Assembly (NCBI RefSeq): GCF_020829625.1
Contig: NZ_JAIVFX010000003.1
Location: 1-64,000, forward strand
Direction of reading: 5' to 3'
Length of the DNA stretch: 64,000 nt
Source: Nostoc sp. XA010
Lineage (GTDB): Bacteria; Cyanobacteriota; Cyanobacteriia; Cyanobacteriales; Nostocaceae
In this document: piece after piece, positions 17,271-26,133 of the stretch
How the letters are laid out: each line of letters starts with the position of its first letter
Numbering within the stretch: position 1 is the first letter of the stretch
Position numbers and translations under genes: made by a program
The notes under the pieces: model-generated
What the model saw: only the letters and a program-made list of their open reading frames with translations
Told to the model about the DNA's origin: nothing
Database searches by the model: none

Positions 17271-20200
17271 ATGTTTAATAAATCAAAGGAATCTTTACCG
17301 CTAGCAAAAGTCAAGCGGGATTTAGCAGACAATTGCGAACAGCAGAGACTCATAGCTTTAGAACAAGCACTAACTTTGGGTCATTGGAATTTACATACAG
17401 GTCAATTACTGCATCCGCTAAAAGGTTGTGCTGAATCAAGATTAAGCCACATATCAATTTTTCCCCTTCAAGTACAGCTTGAGTGTGGTCAGTGCCAAAC
17501 CTTTAGTATCAAAGGAATCGACCAAAATGGTTTAGACATTAGTGTTCAAGAATTATCATGGCAGGCAGAGGGAGGCAATATTGATAACAGTGGCTTATTT
17601 ATAGCAGGTAAAGAAGAGGGAGAATTTACAGTTAGAACTACAGCAGGAAGCTTCCAAACCTCTGCATCAGTTACTATTATCGAACCTGCCAAATTGACAC
17701 AATTAATTATTACACCTCAAAAAATAAAGCTGGAGTGTGGTCAAGTTCAAGCTTTCAATATCAGAGGGTTAGATCAACGAGGTTCAGAAATTGGTGTAGA
17801 AAAATTATTGTGGCAAGCTACAGGTGGCACTATTGATGATCATGGAACTTTCCATGCTGGACAAAATCCTGGGGAATTTGCAATTACAGCAAATTTAGAA
17901 GCAGTCAAAACCTCTGTTTCAATCACACTAATTGAACCAGCCAAACTCAAAACATTAATTATTTTTCCTTTAAAACCCACATTGACGTTCGGTGAGAGTT
18001 TGCACTTTACTATCAAAGGTGTGGATCAGTATGGTAGTGATATCAAGCTTGAAGAAGTAACTTGGAGTGCAACAGGCAGCACAATTTTTCCTGACGGTAG
18101 ATTACAAGCAAGTTATCAAGAGCAAGAAATTACTGTCACTGCCAGTGTTGGAGAGATTAGCACCTCTACAATAATTAATGTCATTGAACCTGCGAGATTA
18201 ACTACACTCGTCATTTCTCCCCAAAAAGTTGAAATGAAGCCTGGGGAACACCAACACTTTAGCATTCAAGGTTTAGATCAACGGGGTAATGCGATCGCAA
18301 CTGAGAAAATAGGTTGGAACGGCACAGGTGGAAAAATTGACCAAGATGGGAATTTTATAGTTAATCAAAATGCCAAGGGTGAGTTTAGCATATCAGCTTG
18401 TGCAATTGAAAAAAATGTAAGTGCTTCTGCCAGAGTTGTTGTACCTGTAGTTTTACAACGCCTAGAAATTTTTCCCAAGGACATACAAATTGAACCTAAT
18501 GAAATCCAAACCTTTACTGCCAAAGGATTTAACCAGGAAGGAGATGAAATTGGCATAGGAAGAGTTGATTGGCAATCTACAACTGGAGGATTGATTGATG
18601 ATGATGGTATGTTCATTGGTAGTTACGACATAGATACAGTTGACATCATTGCTACTGTTGGAGATGTCCGCGATGTAGCTTGTGTAGGCTTGCTTCCAGT
18701 TCTGAGAAGTTTAGAAATTGAGCCACAAAGAACGCAACTTAAACCGAATGAACAGCTTAATTTAAGGGTTAGGGGATTTGACCAATTTAGAAATGAAGTA
18801 AAAATTCAAAACATCCACTGGCAAACAACAGACGGCAAGATTTACCCAGATGGAACTTTTGTAGCAGTTGACAGAGATGCAAATATTACAGTAAGTGCAA
18901 CGGTAGGAAATATTAAAGGTACAGCCCATTTTAAAGTCATTGAACCTTCGAGGCTAACTGAAGTGGTCATTTCTCCACAGCAAGTTGTGATGAATCCTGG
19001 AGAATGGCAGCATTTTGAGGTAATGGGTCTGGATCAGCGCGGAGATGCGATCGCTATCAGTGGAATAAATTGGGAAGCAACAGGCGGCACAATTGATCGA
19101 GATGCTTATTACTTTACTGACAGCAGCCAAAAAGGTCAATTTACCATTACTGCCACTATTGGAAGATTCAGTGTCTCTGCTTATGTCAGTGTTCCTCCAG
19201 TATTAAGGCGATTAGAAATCTTTCCTCCTCAAATACAGCTAGAACCTGAAGAAAATAAAACTTTTACGGTCATTGGATTTGACCAACAAGATAGTCAGAT
19301 AGCACTTGAAAAAGTAGATTGGAAATCAACCAAAGGAGGTTCAATTAGCCGTGATGGATTGTTCCAAGGCGGTTATAGCCAACGAGAGGTTACTGTTACT
19401 GCCTCAGTTGGCAATATTCGGAAATTAGCTTATGTTACTTTACTAGCAATCTTAAGAAGATTGCATATTTCTCCACCTGCTGTACACCTCAAACCTAATG
19501 AAAGCCAAACTTTCACCGTCATTGGTTTTGATCAGTTTGGTGATGAGATTGACCCCGGAGCAATTCTTTGGGAAGCATCTGGGGGAGATATTGACCAAAA
19601 TGGTAATTTTATTGTTGATTTTAATGCTAAAGGCCAGTTTTTAGTAACTGCAACCTCTCGTTTAACCCCTAAGTTAACCAAAAAGTCAAGAACGTTGCTC
19701 TTTAACGTTGGAATTTCGAGTAAGATTTTGTCTTATTTTCTCCGTTTTTGGGCACAGGTTCAAGATGAATTTATTACTGAGTCAAATACCGAAGATACAT
19801 CTGAAGTTAGCAGCACGATTACAGAAACAGAAATAGACAACTTCGAGCTAGAGTTACAAACTTGGATAACCAAGACTCTTATAAAACTAGCTTCTCGTCT
19901 TTTTAGATTTATTAGTAGTTTATGTTTAAACCAAGCAACAGCTAATCTAAGCGCTTCAGCAGAAATTACAGTTTTACCTGTTTTAAGACGATTAGAAATT
20001 TATCCTGCTAAAGCACATGTAAGACCCTATGAAAATATTAATTTTACTGTTAAAGGTTTAGACCAACACTGCTATGAGATAGAGGTTAATAATGTAAATT
20101 GGAAAGCAACAGAAGGTAATATTAACTTGCATGGTACTTTGTCTATAAATGAAAAATGCACTAACGTTACTATTACTGCCACTGCTGAAAAAATTAATAG

Positions 20201-20381
20201 TATTGCTTATGTTAATGTAGTAAAAACACTACAAAATATCTCAAGCCAAGACTCTCCTACAATAGCAGATGTAAAACTTGGAAAATCCTTAGATATCAAA
20301 ATTCTTACTCCTATTCAAAGAATTAATCCTAATTCAAAGAATACATTTGTTCCAAATAAAACTTTAGAAGTAACTCTATAG
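17271..20381 (+). CDS. Tandem bacterial Ig-like (BIG2-type) repeat protein
   Basis: Of 1036 residues, almost all are ten tandem ~82-residue units with the pattern 'L..L.I.P..V.L.PGE...F.I.G.DQ.G..I....I.W.ATGG.ID.DG.F', typical of Ig-like group-2 beta sandwiches. There is no signal peptide, so export, if any, is not by the standard route. Between units nine and ten (about residues 793-890) sits a ~100-residue non-repeat insert that is hydrophobic and charged in patches. An amber TAG at 20379-20381 ends the frame, yet the same frame continues for 81 codons. It is CAST cargo; role unknown, perhaps an adhesive or scaffold protein. Confidence 0.75.
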   Translation: MFNKSKESLPLAKVKRDLADNCEQQRLIALEQALTLGHWNLHTGQLLHPLKGCAESRLSHISIFPLQVQLECGQCQTFSIKGIDQNGLDISVQELSWQAEGGNIDNSGLFIAGKEEGEFTVRTTAGSFQTSASVTIIEPAKLTQLIITPQKIKLECGQVQAFNIRGLDQRGSEIGVEKLLWQATGGTIDDHGTFHAGQNPGEFAITANLEAVKTSVSITLIEPAKLKTLIIFPLKPTLTFGESLHFTIKGVDQYGSDIKLEEVTWSATGSTIFPDGRLQASYQEQEITVTASVGEISTSTIINVIEPARLTTLVISPQKVEMKPGEHQHFSIQGLDQRGNAIATEKIGWNGTGGKIDQDGNFIVNQNAKGEFSISACAIEKNVSASARVVVPVVLQRLEIFPKDIQIEPNEIQTFTAKGFNQEGDEIGIGRVDWQSTTGGLIDDDGMFIGSYDIDTVDIIATVGDVRDVACVGLLPVLRSLEIEPQRTQLKPNEQLNLRVRGFDQFRNEVKIQNIHWQTTDGKIYPDGTFVAVDRDANITVSATVGNIKGTAHFKVIEPSRLTEVVISPQQVVMNPGEWQHFEVMGLDQRGDAIAISGINWEATGGTIDRDAYYFTDSSQKGQFTITATIGRFSVSAYVSVPPVLRRLEIFPPQIQLEPEENKTFTVIGFDQQDSQIALEKVDWKSTKGGSISRDGLFQGGYSQREVTVTASVGNIRKLAYVTLLAILRRLHISPPAVHLKPNESQTFTVIGFDQFGDEIDPGAILWEASGGDIDQNGNFIVDFNAKGQFLVTATSRLTPKLTKKSRTLLFNVGISSKILSYFLRFWAQVQDEFITESNTEDTSEVSSTITETEIDNFELELQTWITKTLIKLASRLFRFISSLCLNQATANLSASAEITVLPVLRRLEIYPAKAHVRPYENINFTVKGLDQHCYEIEVNNVNWKATEGNINLHGTLSINEKCTNVTITATAEKINSIAYVNVVKTLQNISSQDSPTIADVKLGKSLDIKILTPIQRINPNSKNTFVPNKTLEVTL

Positions 20382-20627
20382 GAAGAAATATCTAACGCAG
20401 AATCAGGAGAATTAGATTTTGGCTATAAAGATAGATACGAACGTAAATATGAATTGTCTTCTCGGCATAACTATATTGATAATTCCTATAGAAATTGGGG
20501 AAAATCTTCTTGGTTTTACCGCAGTCAACTGTACTATGATGGATTTACTATCAATGAATTTAGTGGCGATTATAATGATTATTTAAGTTACCAAGATCAA
20601 ATTAGCTATATAGAGTTTTTAATGTAA
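20382..20627 (+). pseudogene. In-frame tail beyond the amber stop of the BIG-repeat gene
   Basis: Directly after the TAG the same frame stays open for 81 residues to a TAA at 20625-20627. The peptide is rich in Tyr, Asp, Asn and Ser (ERKYELSSRHNYIDNSYRNW, YDGFTINEFSGDYNDY) and does not look like random translation. Either a nonsense mutation removed this tail, or the amber codon is read through at low level. No start codon with a ribosome site was noticed that would make it a separate gene. Confidence 0.5.
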
Positions 20628-20699
20628 AAATATAATCTACATCCGGCTGATATTTCAAAAACTCATCAGGCTAACAATCCGATGGTTTGCAAATGCCGT

Positions 20700-21257
20700 T
20701 TAACCATAGTGCTTCTGACGTTTCGCCATTTTTGCAAAAGGCAGGGAACAATGAGTGCATTGCCCTACCTCCCAATCGGCAGGGATTGGAAATGGTGTCC
20801 CACAGTTAGTGCATTTTGTTAACAAACCTAACTGGTGGCGATCGCACTTCATTTTCTTCTTAAACTGCCACTCAATGCGGTGACAAGGAACTTCTGCATA
20901 GCAAGCACCACATAACCGAATTGGTCTAGGTTTCATAGTTACACCGTTGGGTGGCAGCATCTCATATAACCTCTCGACCTCCACACCAATCAGCTTACTT
21001 AAAGCTTTTAATTCCTCAAGACTCGGAAAGGGATTGAAATAAAACTTCTCCCATCGCGTTGTGATAGCACCAAGACCAGCAATTTTTCCTAAAGAATATC
21101 CTGAAGGAAGACTGTTAGCCTTAAATCGGCGCAAGCGTCCCAGATAATGACTGATGCTTTCATTTGGGTATGGCTCAACATAGCCCAACCTTGGCAGAAT
21201 GTCATAATCTTCATTTATTGCTATTTCTGTTTTCTGGGGGAATGTATTTTCTGCCAT
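20700..21257 (-). CDS. tniQ: TniQ, target-site adaptor of the CAST
   Basis: The 185-residue protein has the TniQ opening 'LPRLGYVEPYPNESISHYLGRLRRFKANSLPSG' and two Cys/His zinc motifs (RLCGACYAEVPCHR; KCDRHQLGLLTKCTNCG with QCTHC). The short form (about 170-190 residues) is the V-K type. It bridges the Cas12k-RNA complex and TnsC filaments. Its start overlaps the 3' end of tnsC by 47 bp, so the three transposition genes form one operon. The frame looks complete. Confidence 0.92.
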   Translation of the reverse strand: MAENTFPQKTEIAINEDYDILPRLGYVEPYPNESISHYLGRLRRFKANSLPSGYSLGKIAGLGAITTRWEKFYFNPFPSLEELKALSKLIGVEVERLYEMLPPNGVTMKPRPIRLCGACYAEVPCHRIEWQFKKKMKCDRHQLGLLTKCTNCGTPFPIPADWEVGQCTHCSLPFAKMAKRQKHYG

Positions 21258-22065
21258 ACCGACTAGCGATTTTTTCTAAAATGCCTTGATCAACTTTGCC
21301 AAAGCCATTCTTGAGTGAATGTAAAACTGCCTTAGTGAGTATTTTGACTAGCAGTCCTATCCGCGCACCTGTACTTTCAGCTAGAATCTCGAATATAGGA
21401 CTGCAAGATAAATTAGAAGCTTCAGGCAGAGCCAGAATATCGAATTCAATTGTACTTAGTGTTTTCTTAAAATCATCGTATTCTAGGCGGTCAAACTCAT
21501 ACAGTGTTGGAAAGCTAGTCAACAAATCAAAATCGGCCAAGATTTTATCTAGCTCCTGTCCTCCAACTAAGACGACAGGAACATGACATTCGTCAAAAAG
21601 TTGCTTGAGGTCTAGCAGTGCTTCTCTTTGGAGATTTTCAGCATTGTCAATAATGACCTGTTCTATCCCAAATAATTCAAGACTACCAGCCAATCTTGGA
21701 CGTAAATCTACCCGTTTACCTGTTGGTGCTGCGTGGTTAATATCCTTAAGAATTTGCGAAAATAGACGCTTGGAACTTGATGCTGACCAAGCTCTTACAT
21801 ACGAAAGTTTTTTCCTATCCTCTTCCCGATAGTGACGAGACGCTCGACTTTTCCCTACATCTCTGGGGCCAATTACTCGACCGCATTGTTTCAGTATCCG
21901 CAACTCATCTAACCATCTGAAATATTCTGAAGCACGATCAGTTGGTATGAAGCAATTATTGAATATCTCTTCAACTTCAACGGCTTTAGCAAGTTGAGCA
22001 TTTAAATCTAGCTCCGGAGCTAAGGCTTCAACGGAGGACTGAATAGCAAGTTGCGATCGCGCCAT
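21211..22065 (-). CDS. tnsC: TnsC AAA+ ATPase regulator of transposition
   Basis: A 284-residue AAA+ ATPase of the TnsC/TniB family, which polymerises on DNA and recruits TnsB. Walker A is GPRDVGKS (about 63-70). The Walker B region reads EQVIIDNAENL (about 133-143), where most relatives have IIDEA, so the usual catalytic Glu is replaced by Asn. Sensor-like VVLVGGQELD follows. Length fits V-K TnsC. It starts 3 bp after the tnsB stop and overlaps tniQ. Whether the Walker B change lowers ATP hydrolysis is open. Confidence 0.9.
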   Translation of the reverse strand: MARSQLAIQSSVEALAPELDLNAQLAKAVEVEEIFNNCFIPTDRASEYFRWLDELRILKQCGRVIGPRDVGKSRASRHYREEDRKKLSYVRAWSASSSKRLFSQILKDINHAAPTGKRVDLRPRLAGSLELFGIEQVIIDNAENLQREALLDLKQLFDECHVPVVLVGGQELDKILADFDLLTSFPTLYEFDRLEYDDFKKTLSTIEFDILALPEASNLSCSPIFEILAESTGARIGLLVKILTKAVLHSLKNGFGKVDQGILEKIASRYGRKYIPPENRNSNK

Positions 22066-22068
22066 AAA

Positions 22069-23943
22069 TTACCAAATCTTTTTCAAATGTTGTTTACGGT
22101 TAGGGACAAGCAGCTTGTGTCTCTCCTGCTCTTGAGTGTCAACTTGACCAGATAGTTCTGGTTGCAATTCTGTTGTCTGAAGCTGTATTTCTTCCCTTGA
22201 AACTCTCTCTGGCAAGAGTTCCAGTTTTTCATCTCTCTTTGAAGAAACATTAGCTCTACTTTTCCTCAGTTCAACAACATTTGAGGTTTTCTTGGAAGCT
22301 GAACGTAGACGCTTTTGTTCTGAGCGTCTTTTTTCCTTTTTGTCTTCTTTACGTTCCTCTACAAGTTCCTTCCGTTTACCTAATGCTAATAAGGCATCAT
22401 AGTTAAAATGCTCTTTACGAGCTTGACTTCGCTCTTTATTCAAGGCTTTCAATTCTTCTATACTCAAATCATGGGTATCCATGTTGACGGCATGAGCATA
22501 GCCCAAAAAATCTTCTAAATTATCATTAGTTTCGCAACTGTAGATATATAAAGTCAGGATATGGTCTGGATCATATCTAAGCGTTACAAATTCACCTCTA
22601 TATGCATTGAGTGATTCTCCTCGATAAATCAGGTTCTCAAACTGTATAGATCCATGCGCTTGAACAACTCGTTGCGCTTCTTTCATCAAACAGATATCTA
22701 ATTCTCGCTCATCCAAAGGTTCAGGTAGTTTTCTTCCCATTCCTGTAAACCAGCGCTCAAATCTTGTTTCGCGGGGATCTTTGGGATATGGTTCGTGGTT
22801 ATAAATCTCACAAAAGAAACTAGCTAGGATCTTGTCTATATCTTGTATTGTCAAACACGCTTCTTTCTCTGCATTTTTGGGGCGTTCCTGAACATTTGCC
22901 CCTGTATAACCAGGTAAATCTTTGAGAACTTGAGTATTAATAGTTTTAAAAATGCGTTCTACAATACCGCCTTCGGGAGGGCGATCACGTAGTTCACATT
23001 GAAATCCTAGTTTTTTACCAATAGCTTTAAGATGTTTTGAGCGAAAATCTTTTCCACCATCAGTAAAAAAATATTGAAGAGGAGTCCCGCATATTTCCCA
23101 AACTTTATTTAACTTATAATCATCAGGATAGCTTTTGGGCAAAATAGCGTGTCTTAAAGCTAAAGCCACCTCTGTAGAACCTGGTTGTTTGATCCATAAG
23201 CGGAAACCAACAATACAGCTTGAATAAGTATCTACAATAGTGGTTAGCCAAGGACGGTCAGACAATAAATTACCATCACTATCAACTATGCAAATATCCA
23301 GCTTAGTATGGTCGCATTGAATAATTTGGTTACTAAAGTCAGCCTTCAGTAGCTGTCCATCTCGTGTTACAACTGTCATCCAAGATCCCGAACCCGGATT
23401 TCTGACTTTTGTCTTCTGTTTATGTTGTGCGATTAAAGGATCTAAAATCCTATAAACAGTAGCTTGATGAGGATAATCTCCTGGTTTCAGCTTAAGGTCA
23501 ACGATCGCGTGTCGCTTTACTTCGCGAACTATAGATGCTGGTGAAATTGGATGTTTGTTTTTAATACTTTCTTCATAAATTGTTTTGATAAATTCTTGCC
23601 AGTCTTCGCTGACTCGATGTTTTCCCTTATCTGAGCGTTGTATTCCTGCTGATTCTGATAACTTGTCATCCTGGTATTGCTTGAGGAGGCGTTCCACCTG
23701 ACGAGTAGAAATACTAAGAGTATTTGCAACAGCCTGCTTTCTCTGAGACTTAATCGTGCGATTCGGTGATTCAGCAAGCCACTGGATCAGATTAAATGTC
23801 AGTTTATGCCTATCTGATGTTTCCAGAATAATTTGGGATGGATCTACAACAAAATTACTCTTGTCAAGAAAAATAGCATCTGGAGCTTGCGTTAATTCTT
23901 CCGTGAATTCAAATTGTTTGTCTGCCATTGGAGTGAAAAACAC
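22069..23943 (-). CDS. tnsB: TnsB DDE transposase of the CAST
   Basis: TnsB binds the element ends and joins them to the target. The 624-residue protein has N-terminal helix-turn-helix regions (KQAVANTLSISTRQVERLLKQYQ; DKGKHRVSEDW). The RNase-H-fold core shows the acidic triad in QCDHTKLDICIVD, FFTDGGKDF and EGGIVERIF. A beta-barrel (mu-C-like) region and a basic, Lys/Arg-rich C-terminal tail that contacts TnsC follow. The frame opens with GTG at 23943; the ATG at 23928 (MADKQFEF) is an equally good start. The gene looks intact and is transcribed away from its own end of the element. Confidence 0.93.
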   Translation of the reverse strand: MFFTPMADKQFEFTEELTQAPDAIFLDKSNFVVDPSQIILETSDRHKLTFNLIQWLAESPNRTIKSQRKQAVANTLSISTRQVERLLKQYQDDKLSESAGIQRSDKGKHRVSEDWQEFIKTIYEESIKNKHPISPASIVREVKRHAIVDLKLKPGDYPHQATVYRILDPLIAQHKQKTKVRNPGSGSWMTVVTRDGQLLKADFSNQIIQCDHTKLDICIVDSDGNLLSDRPWLTTIVDTYSSCIVGFRLWIKQPGSTEVALALRHAILPKSYPDDYKLNKVWEICGTPLQYFFTDGGKDFRSKHLKAIGKKLGFQCELRDRPPEGGIVERIFKTINTQVLKDLPGYTGANVQERPKNAEKEACLTIQDIDKILASFFCEIYNHEPYPKDPRETRFERWFTGMGRKLPEPLDERELDICLMKEAQRVVQAHGSIQFENLIYRGESLNAYRGEFVTLRYDPDHILTLYIYSCETNDNLEDFLGYAHAVNMDTHDLSIEELKALNKERSQARKEHFNYDALLALGKRKELVEERKEDKKEKRRSEQKRLRSASKKTSNVVELRKSRANVSSKRDEKLELLPERVSREEIQLQTTELQPELSGQVDTQEQERHKLLVPNRKQHLKKIW

Positions 23944-23989
23944 TCATGAATAATTAAGGTACTAATGTACCATTAATTGGCTAAGAATG

Positions 23990-24195
23990 CGACATACAAT
24001 TTGATAAATGTCTAAATCTTAACAAACGACATTTAATTTGAGAATCTAGGATTTACGACATAGAAAATGCGAATTAAGCAAATTTATTTTTTTGTCATTA
24101 AATAGTCTATAATCCTTACCGAGTAAAGGTTTCAGGTATTTAGATGCGGTTGCGACACTATCTGCGAATTGCGACATATAATTTGCGAAAGTACA
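23990..24195. repeat. CAST terminal region, tnsB-proximal end, with five TnsB-type sites
   Basis: Copies of cgacatataatttgcgaa-like sites, inverted relative to the other end, lie at 24172-24189, 24153-24168 (shorter), 24056-24073, 24027-24044 and 23990-24007. The outermost is followed by agtaca, giving the end at 24195. The innermost site lies 47 bp upstream of the tnsB start, so TnsB binding here could also repress its own operon. Confidence 0.85.
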
Positions 24196-24927
24196 ATCGC
24201 AGCCTTGCTTTGGTTAATCTCAGCATCTGTACCCATCCCTTGGCGGTTCGGATTTTGGACACTGGGAATCATTATTGATTTTGCTACACCCTTAACAGTA
24301 CGTAAGTTTCAGATCGAGTTACTTCCCCACGCCTCCCACTTACCAGAACGTTTCGGGCTGTTTACCATTATTGTTTTGGGTGAAGCAATCATTGCAGTGG
24401 TCAACGGTGTTTCTGAGCAGAAATGGGACACTCTAACTGTAATTTCTGGCGTGTTTGGTCTAATTATCGCCTTTAGCTGGTGGTGGGTCTATTTTGATAA
24501 CTTGGGTGGTAAACCTATTGAGATGGCGCGGACTCATGGAAAAGTTGGTCTTGTCTATATCTGGCTCTACACCCATTTACCGCTAGTGATTGGGATTGCT
24601 GCTGCTGGAGTCGGCGTAGAACAAATTTTATTGAGTAAGCAAACTTTAGCATTACCCGATTCCCAGCGATGGCTCATCTGTGGTTCAGTAGCATTATGCT
24701 CTCTAGCTGTCAGTATTCTCCACAGATTTGGGGTGATCCGTTATTGCAAAATCCGTTCCCAGTATCGACTTGGAAGTGCAGTCCTGTTCCTAGCGATCGC
24801 TATCTTTGGCAAAGGTTTGTTACCTGTTGCAGTCATTGGCCTTGTAGCTGTAGTTTCTGCTGTCCAAGTCGTTCAAGATTTATATCAGAGTCGCCCTACT
24901 ACCCGCTTGGTTGACCCTCAAATCTAG
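24196..24927 (+). pseudogene. ltrA: Low-temperature-requirement protein A (LtrA), 5'-truncated
   Basis: From the first base after the CAST end the frame reads IAALLWLISASVPIPWRFGF... with the LtrA signature PHASHLPERFGLFTIIVLGE (residues about 50-70 of the fragment) and five or six membrane segments. The family is usually about 370-400 residues, so roughly the first 140 are missing. The only start in frame is a TTG at 24169 inside the transposon end. The missing part is not seen on the other side of the CAST. The fragment is presumably dead. Confidence 0.8.
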
Positions 24928-25272
24928 CTCATAGCGTAGTAGTAGCCCATATATGTGCGCTACTACTATGTATCTACGCAATATAAACATGAGGATTTAT
25001 CTGTAAAGCATCTATCCTATGGAGGATTTTAAACAAAATATCAATAAATATTCATATAGTTATTTAAAGATTATGTAATCTCAGTATTCAAACATGACGT
25101 TGTAAGGCTGATAACTCAACACATTACCGTCTATCGGAGGTGACACAACCAAAAAAGGAATGTCATCATTAGGAGATGTACCTTTGGGCAGTGAAGTCAA
25201 GTAGACGAAATATTTATTAATATTATTAATAGGAAGTGTAAATTTAGCGTCAGGAGTCAGAAAAAATTCTTC
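24928..25272. other. Intergenic region after ltrA fragment, with a possible small gene remnant
   Basis: The first 150 bases show an inverted repeat (gtagtagcccatatatgtgcgctactac, about 24937-24968) that could act as a terminator for ltrA. On the minus strand, 25081-25293 is open for 70 residues ending PFLVVSPPIDGNVLSYQPYN; the composition looks protein-like but no family was recognised and no good start is seen. It may be the end of a decayed gene. Confidence 0.35.
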
Positions 25273-25326
25273 ATGGCAGGTATTTCGCATCAATCATCAA
25301 ATTTTTCACCAATAGAACAGAAGATA

Positions 25327-25545
25327 ATGAAAGACAAAGAACCATCAGACTCTAAGGAATTCGTCGGAAATCTCAAGAATGGAATCTGGCTGTTTGGCTT
25401 GTCATCCTGGGTATTCGGCATTACTGATCGCAGTATTGCTTCATTTGCGGATGGCTATCTATCTGCTTTGGATTTGACGCAAATATTCACAGCCGCTACG
25501 TTCTTTGTGGCGTGGCTATTTTTGAAACCGGCATCTAGAGTTTAA
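25327..25545 (+). CDS. Small membrane protein of unknown function
   Basis: From the ATG at 25327 the protein has 72 residues with a charged start (MKDKEPSDSKEFVGN) and two hydrophobic segments (IWLFGLSSWVFGI and IFTAATFFVAWLFL) separated by a short loop. The frame is open further upstream to 25273. I do not recognise the family. It follows the CAST and the ltrA fragment and shows no clear operon partner. Confidence 0.45.
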   Translation: MKDKEPSDSKEFVGNLKNGIWLFGLSSWVFGITDRSIASFADGYLSALDLTQIFTAATFFVAWLFLKPASRV

Positions 25546-25586
25546 GAGCGGCGACTGGTTGAATATCGGGTCACTTTTAACGCTAG

Positions 25587-25760
25587 TCATGTCAAGATTC
25601 GGAAACTTATCTCCAGTAACAATATGGGGAATTTTTCTTCTTCGCAAATTTCGTAAGAGAGGCAGAGATTTTCACCAAAAAATTGCTTGACTCCCAGACT
25701 TAAAAATCCATCTGGCACGTAGGCGTAGCCCGTCGTAGACATTGCTGGTATATTCGGGTC
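25587..25760 (-). pseudogene. Uma2-family (DUF820) endonuclease remnant with an inserted repeat
   Basis: The minus-strand frame reads DPNIPAM-STTGYAYV-PDGFLSLGVKQFFGENLCLSYEICEEEKFPILLLEIS and stops. The part from PDGFLSLGV on resembles the middle of Uma2/DUF820 nucleases, numerous in cyanobacteria. The residues STTGYAYV come from a dispersed repeat (cgtaggcgtagcccgtcgtagacat, 25718-25742, read from the other strand) lying in frame in the relic. Both ends of the gene are missing. Confidence 0.5.
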
Positions 25761-26054
25761 ATACTAAACTGCTATATCAGCCCCGAAAACCAGTCCATTC
25801 GATCTGCCCATGACATAGCTAGTAAGGCTTTAAGCAAACTAGGGTGATTTTTTTTACCATGCAGACTTATTAAATTGTAGCTAGATTGGATCTTTTTCCT
25901 TTTGAAGTCAGAGTTCTAGCTTTTTTATTTTGGTGTATCTAAAAAAATTTTCTAATTTTCCGGAATTGATTATGCTCAGGTGGTAGTCTCTATCAGACAA
26001 GCGATTTATACTGAAACTCTATAACGAAACCTTCGGGGTATATAACCCCATATT

Positions 26055-26085
26055 AAAAGCCCAGTCTTCATGACCGGGCTTTTTT
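26055..26085. terminator. Rho-independent terminator downstream of ftsH
   Basis: A stem of 11 pairs and one mismatch, aaaagcccagtc with gaccgggctttt, around a short loop, with A and T runs on either side. It can work in both directions. It lies 49 bp beyond the ftsH stop codon and is the likely end of the ftsH transcript. Confidence 0.8.
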
Positions 26086-26133
26086 GACAATTACGAGTTA
26101 GAAATTATTTTTAACTCCTAACTACTGATTAAA

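Larger units (their letters stand above)
4107..24195. mobile_element. Type V-K CRISPR-associated Tn7-like transposon (CAST), about 20.1 kb, damaged
   Basis: The boundaries are two matching inverted ends. TGTACATTCGCAGATTAAAT begins at 4107, and the minus strand from 24195 begins TGTACTTTCGCAAATTATAT; 21 of the first 24 bases are identical. Inside are the homing guide, CRISPR array, tracrRNA, cas12k, cargo, and tniQ-tnsC-tnsB. Cas12k closely resembles my memory of the Anabaena cylindrica CAST protein. The five bases before 4107 (gcttt) and after 24195 (atcgc) differ, so no target duplication survives. The element inserted just 3' of tRNA-Gly. Loss of the cas12k 5' end suggests that RNA-guided transposition is no longer possible without help in trans. 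Confidence 0.93.

Noticed and set aside
24207..24211. gcttt near the tnsB-side end as the missing target duplication
   Set aside because: It begins 12 bases beyond the element end, while a duplication should touch it; chance is likely for five bases.
24234..24262. A possible guide target in ltrA at the right distance from the tnsB-side end
   Set aside because: A GTN PAM occurs by chance every few bases, and none of the three spacers or the homing guide matches this sequence.
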